NCBI GenBank assembly: GCA_900770525.1
Contig: CAAHDT010000040.1
Location: 1 to 56,253, forward strand
Reading direction: 5' to 3'
DNA from: Candidatus Gastranaerophilales bacterium
GTDB lineage: Bacteria; Cyanobacteriota; Vampirovibrionia; Gastranaerophilales; Gastranaerophilaceae
DNA length: 56,253 bases
The notes below the pieces were generated by a model. That model was not told the DNA's origin. It saw nothing but the letters and a program-made list of their open reading frames with translations, and ran no database searches. Position numbers and translations under genes: made by a program. Shown one piece after another: positions 53,627 to 56,253 of the stretch (the first letter of the stretch is position 1; every line of letters starts with the position of its first letter).

Positions 53627-54277
53627 CTAAGAAACAATCTTAACGCCTGAGCTTGTGCCTAAACTATATGCTCCGGCTTGTATCATTTTTTCAGCAGCTT
53701 CTTTGTCGCGAATTCCACCGGATGCTTTGACTTTAAGTCCGTGAGGGGTAACTGTGTCATACATCAGTTTGACATCCTCTACCTGTGCTCCAAGACCGTT
53801 TTTTACAAAACCGGTTGATGTTTTTACAAAGTTTGCGCCTGCTTCAACGGCTAATTCACAAGCTTTTTTTATTTCTTCTTTTGTTAATAAATCTGTTTCA
53901 AGGATAACTTTTAAAGGAATATCGCCACAAGCGATTTTTACGGCTTTAATATCTTCCAAAACATAATTGTAATTTTTATCTTTCATGCCCGTAACGTTTA
54001 TAACCATGTCAATTTCATCGGCGCCATCGGCTTTAGCAACAGAGGCTTCAAATGCTTTAACTTCTGTTTTATTTGCCCCCAGCGGAAATCCTATAACTGT
54101 TACAACTTTGACCTCTGTATCTTTTAGGGCTTCTTTTGCCGACTTAACATAAGCCGGATTTATGCAAACTCCACGGAAATTATGTTCTTTGGCTTCTTCG
54201 TACAATTTGTTAAGGGCTTCTGTTGTTGCATCTTGTTTTAATAATGTATGTTCAATATATTTGTTTAAGTTTTCCAT
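53627..54277 (-). CDS. deoC: Deoxyribose-phosphate aldolase
   Basis: A 216-residue TIM-barrel aldolase. The Schiff-base Lys is K152 in FVKTSTGF, and the GFPLGANKTEVK and KASGGIRD blocks are present. It splits 2-deoxyribose-5-phosphate into glyceraldehyde-3-phosphate and acetaldehyde; the acetaldehyde could be reduced by AdhE. SD AGGAG. It has its own promoter. Confidence 0.97.
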   Translation of the reverse strand: MENLNKYIEHTLLKQDATTEALNKLYEEAKEHNFRGVCINPAYVKSAKEALKDTEVKVVTVIGFPLGANKTEVKAFEASVAKADGADEIDMVINVTGMKDKNYNYVLEDIKAVKIACGDIPLKVILETDLLTKEEIKKACELAVEAGANFVKTSTGFVKNGLGAQVEDVKLMYDTVTPHGLKVKASGGIRDKEAAEKMIQAGAYSLGTSSGVKIVS

Positions 54278-54309
54278 ATTTTACTCCTAGGTTAATTATC
54301 TGTACGTTG

Positions 54310-54318
54310 ATTATAACA
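54310..54318 (-). promoter_or_regulatory. Extended -10 promoter of deoC
   Basis: TGTTATAAT on the minus strand, 32 bases before the deoC ATG. No strong -35 is visible. Confidence 0.5.
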
Positions 54319-54340
54319 CGGATTCTTTTTTGTGTAAAAA

Positions 54341-54366
54341 ACTGCCCTTAAAAATATAAGGACAGT
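54341..54366 (-). terminator. Terminator of pepA
   Basis: On the minus strand ACTGTCCTT pairs with AAGGGCAGT (one wobble), followed by TTTTTTAC. Confidence 0.75.
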
Positions 54367-54392
54367 TTTTGCGAATTTATTAAATAACGTGA

Positions 54393-55787
54393 TTATTTAA
54401 CGTAATTCAAAAGAGTTCTTACTCCGGCACCTGTTGCACCACAGATGAATTCTTTTTGAGGTTTTTCAAGGAATGCAGTTCCTGCAATATCGATATGAAC
54501 CCATTTTACGTTAGAAACGAATTCTTGAAGGAATACGCCGGCTGCAGAAGCTCCGCCGTAGCGAGAACCGGTGTTTTTCATATCAGCGATATCTGATTTC
54601 AAGCTGTTCATATATTCAGGAAACATTGGTAATTCCCAGAATTTTTCTCCGCTCTTGTTAGCAGTATGGATTACTCTTGCAATCATATCCTTGTCGTTGC
54701 CCATTACTCCTGTTGCAACAGTTCCTAATGCTACCATGCAAGCACCTGTAAGAGTTGCAATATCAATAACTTCATCAACTCCAAGTTCTGATGCGTAACA
54801 TAAAGCGTCTGCAAGAGTTAGCCTGCCTTCAGCGTCAGTGTTGTCTACTTCGATAGTTTTTCCGTTTTTAGCGGTGAGGATATCTCCGGGTTTGTACGCG
54901 TTTTGTCCCGGCATGTTTTCGCAAGCTGCGATAATACCGTGAACTTCTACTTCCGGCTGTAATTTAGCTACTGCACTCATTACGCCCAAGATACATGCTG
55001 CACCTGACATATCATCTCTCATTGTAAGCATTGAAGATGCCGGTTTTAAATCCATTCCGCCACTATCAAAACACAATCCTTTGCCGATAAGAGCGATTTT
55101 TTTCTTAGGATTTTTTGCGCTATATTTCATATGTATGAATTTAGGCGGTTGTGCGCTACCTTTAGAAACTGCAAGGTAAGCTCCCATTCCCATTCTTTCA
55201 ATTTCATCTCTATCAAATACTTCTGTAGTGATACCGTTTAAGCTTTGTGCGACTTCTGCCAGTTTTGTCGGAGTTGCGTAAGCTGACGGTTCATTTGCTA
55301 AATCTCTGGTAAGTTTCATTGCTTCACCAAAAATGCGACCTTCGTTAACTTCTTCTTCTGAGAATTTCGCAAAAGTAATTTCTTCAACTCGTGTAGCTTT
55401 TTCTGTTTTGTATTTGTCAAAAGCGTAATCTGCAATGTATGCCCCAATTGTAGCAGATTTTCCGTAATCGCACATCACATCGTAGTCAAAACATGCTTGT
55501 TTTGCGTGGATTTGTTGTAGCTTTTTTACGGCTTTTGCGGTGACTTCGGTCATCTTGTTTGAGTCGAATTCATCTTTTTTACCGAATCCGATAACCAAAA
55601 TTTTATCAGCAGGTGCCAGACCTAGTGTTTGTAATAAGTATGTTTGACCAAATTTGCCTTCAAATCCGTCTTTTTCAACAGCGTATTTGTCGGCAAGTTC
55701 ATTCCCTGTTTTTTCGCCTTCAAATTTGTTGATAACAAGAACTTCGGTTTTCTGGTCTTTTACGTCTTTCAAAACTTTAATTTCCAT
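54393..55787 (-). CDS. pepA: Leucyl (M17 family) aminopeptidase
   Basis: A 464-residue protein with a macro-like N-terminal domain and a C-terminal M17 catalytic domain. The metal-binding and active-site blocks GKGLCFDSGGMDLKP and NTDAEGRLTLADAL are intact. It removes N-terminal residues from peptides in the cytosol as a hexamer. SD AGGAG is rather distant (about 12 bases). Confidence 0.96.
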   Translation of the reverse strand: MEIKVLKDVKDQKTEVLVINKFEGEKTGNELADKYAVEKDGFEGKFGQTYLLQTLGLAPADKILVIGFGKKDEFDSNKMTEVTAKAVKKLQQIHAKQACFDYDVMCDYGKSATIGAYIADYAFDKYKTEKATRVEEITFAKFSEEEVNEGRIFGEAMKLTRDLANEPSAYATPTKLAEVAQSLNGITTEVFDRDEIERMGMGAYLAVSKGSAQPPKFIHMKYSAKNPKKKIALIGKGLCFDSGGMDLKPASSMLTMRDDMSGAACILGVMSAVAKLQPEVEVHGIIAACENMPGQNAYKPGDILTAKNGKTIEVDNTDAEGRLTLADALCYASELGVDEVIDIATLTGACMVALGTVATGVMGNDKDMIARVIHTANKSGEKFWELPMFPEYMNSLKSDIADMKNTGSRYGGASAAGVFLQEFVSNVKWVHIDIAGTAFLEKPQKEFICGATGAGVRTLLNYVK

Positions 55788-55820
55788 AAACGTTCTTTCT
55801 CCTTCTCTCTTTTCAAGATA

Positions 55821-55829
55821 ATTATAGCA
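55821..55829 (-). promoter_or_regulatory. Extended -10 promoter of pepA
   Basis: TGCTATAAT on the minus strand, 33 bases before the pepA ATG. The -35 is poor. Confidence 0.5.
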
Positions 55830-55863
55830 CTTTTTGTAAAAAATAAAATAATATATTCAAAGT

Positions 55864-55894
55864 AAAAAAAAGCTCCCGCCAAAACCGCAGGAGC
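55864..55894 (-). terminator. Orphan terminator upstream of pepA
   Basis: On the minus strand GCTCCTGC pairs with GCGGGAGC (one wobble), followed by eight Ts. It lies before, not after, pepA, and no convincing minus-strand gene reads into it, so it may end a short RNA or a transcript from outside the window. Confidence 0.6.
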
Positions 55895-56031
55895 AAATAC
55901 TGAGCAATCAGAAGAGTTGAGGATTTACATATCTATACTAGCTTTATTCAGTTTTGATATCATTACCGAAAATATTTATTTTTAATTCATAAAAACAAGC
56001 CTGAAAGTATTAGAAAGTGTTTTGTATAGTC
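55895..56031. other. Intergenic stretch with no gene seen
   Basis: AT-rich bases between the orphan terminator and the right-hand promoter, part of a roughly 360-base gap without a gene. I see no RNA gene or convincing ORF here. A short minus-strand transcript ending at the orphan terminator is possible. Confidence 0.4.
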
Positions 56032-56060
56032 TTGCGCAAAAGTGAAAAGTAAGGTATAAT
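56032..56060 (+). promoter_or_regulatory. Strong promoter at right edge
   Basis: TTGCGC (56032-56037), exactly 17 bases, then a perfect TATAAT (56055-56060). It drives a leader with two hairpins and the ORF at 56146. Confidence 0.75.
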
Positions 56061-56068
56061 AAAGAACA

Positions 56069-56116
56069 GGTGCGAACGCGCACCGACAAAAATGTAGGTT
56101 GGGCTTTCAGCCCAAC
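56069..56116 (+). repeat. Two leader hairpins, the second a GTAGGTTGGG repeat copy
   Basis: Hairpin 1 is GGTGCG-AACG-CGCACC (56069-56084). Hairpin 2 is GTTGGGCT-TTC-AGCCCAAC (56098-56116), preceded by GTAG and followed by AA as in the inverted copy at 384-407. Neither has a T-run, so they are not terminators. They could stabilise the mRNA or regulate translation. Confidence 0.55.
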
Positions 56117-56145
56117 AAAGTAACAAAGAAACCGGAGGATTAAGA

Positions 56146-56253
56146 ATGATAAAAAGAATTGAGGAAACGCTGAAAGCCGGTCATAGTGCGGTTTTCGGGG
56201 GGGGGGCACTCTTCTAAGCCGTAATGACAGGGTTTTGGGCGATTCACAACACA
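56146..56253 (+). CDS. Partial ORF interrupted by a 10-G tract (possible phase-variable gene)
   Basis: A strong SD (CGGAGG) precedes ATG 56146. As written, the frame gives 23 residues (MIKRIEETLKAGHSAVF, then glycines) and stops at 56217, just after a run of ten Gs (56197-56206). With 8 or 11 Gs the frame stays open to the window end (reading SRNDRVLGDSQ). So the gene is either switched by slipped-strand changes, or the G count is a sequencing or assembly error. The product is not recognisable from this short piece. Confidence 0.5.

Noticed and set aside
55982..56209. 75-residue minus-strand ORF at the right edge
   Set aside because: It runs antisense through the promoter, leader hairpins and SD of the plus-strand ORF, has no SD, and its composition (Phe/Leu/Arg-rich) is not protein-like.
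1..56253. CRISPR arrays, tRNA, rRNA, insertion sequences
   Set aside because: No regularly spaced repeats, no TTCGAATC-type tRNA arms in intergenic gaps, no transposase-like protein and no terminal inverted repeats were seen.

Overview
The window is AT-rich bacterial chromosome, densely packed, with mostly short intergenic gaps and clear Shine-Dalgarno (SD) sequences. The gene set suggests a Gram-negative, fermentative, gut-type bacterium. It has Kdo/LPS genes (kdsB and two KdsC-type phosphatases), type IV pilin-like proteins with the FTLAEVLITLGIIGVVAA-type leader, a Rex-type operator at adhE, and many lineage-specific proteins. My best guess is a member of the Gastranaerophilales (Melainabacteria/Vampirovibrionia, non-photosynthetic relatives of Cyanobacteria). 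This is inference from remembered protein style, not a search.

Layout, left part. 1-2.4 kb: end of a pilin-like or hypothetical gene with unusually high GC, an SPFH/prohibitin operon, and a ribbon-helix-helix/NifX-like fusion. 2.4-8.2 kb: yebC coupled to a GGDEF diguanylate cyclase, a SulP transporter, and a glutaredoxin followed by a degenerate hybrid-cluster protein. 8.2-10.9 kb: pilin-like protein, XRE regulator, rpsL-rpsG. 10.9-14.3 kb: PAP2 phosphatase, L,D-transpeptidase, MFS exporter, C_GCAxxG redox protein. 14.5-16.2 kb: kdsC, queD, uppP. 16.3-21.8 kb: two lineage-specific membrane proteins followed by a GH13 glucanase-type enzyme.

Layout, right part. 21.9-28.3 kb: argS and several peptidoglycan hydrolases (SLT transglycosylase, LysM-GH24 lysozyme, LysM-amidase), none with a classical signal peptide. 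28.4-36.8 kb: MFS exporter, zinc-ribbon protein, another lineage-specific membrane protein, membrane thioredoxin plus CcdA, ribH-murQ-gpsA-ricT, and a secreted coiled-coil protein. 36.9-43.5 kb: DUF475/TerC-like protein, GT2 glycosyltransferase, a large protein with flagellin-like architecture, adhE. 43.7-50.2 kb: smpB, accD-accA-prmA-hyp-kdsB, a standalone ADP-ribosyltransferase-like protein, lysC. 50.2-56.2 kb: TPR protein, second KdsC-like phosphatase, orphan histidine kinase, deoC, pepA, and a promoter with hairpin leader driving an ORF broken by a 10-G tract at the right edge.

The most promising undescribed signal is a short N-terminal motif, roughly [VIAS]-[STA]-F-x-[GAN]. It recurs within the first 40 residues of at least five otherwise unrelated proteins that lack Sec signal peptides, including a peptidoglycan amidase and a GH13 enzyme. 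It may be a lineage-specific targeting tag. Also notable are a hybrid-cluster protein that has lost its cluster ligands, a candidate ART-fold effector, a repeated leaderless promoter/start arrangement (-10 box exactly six bases before ATG), and the G-tract at the right edge. No tRNA, rRNA, CRISPR array, insertion sequence or prophage was seen.
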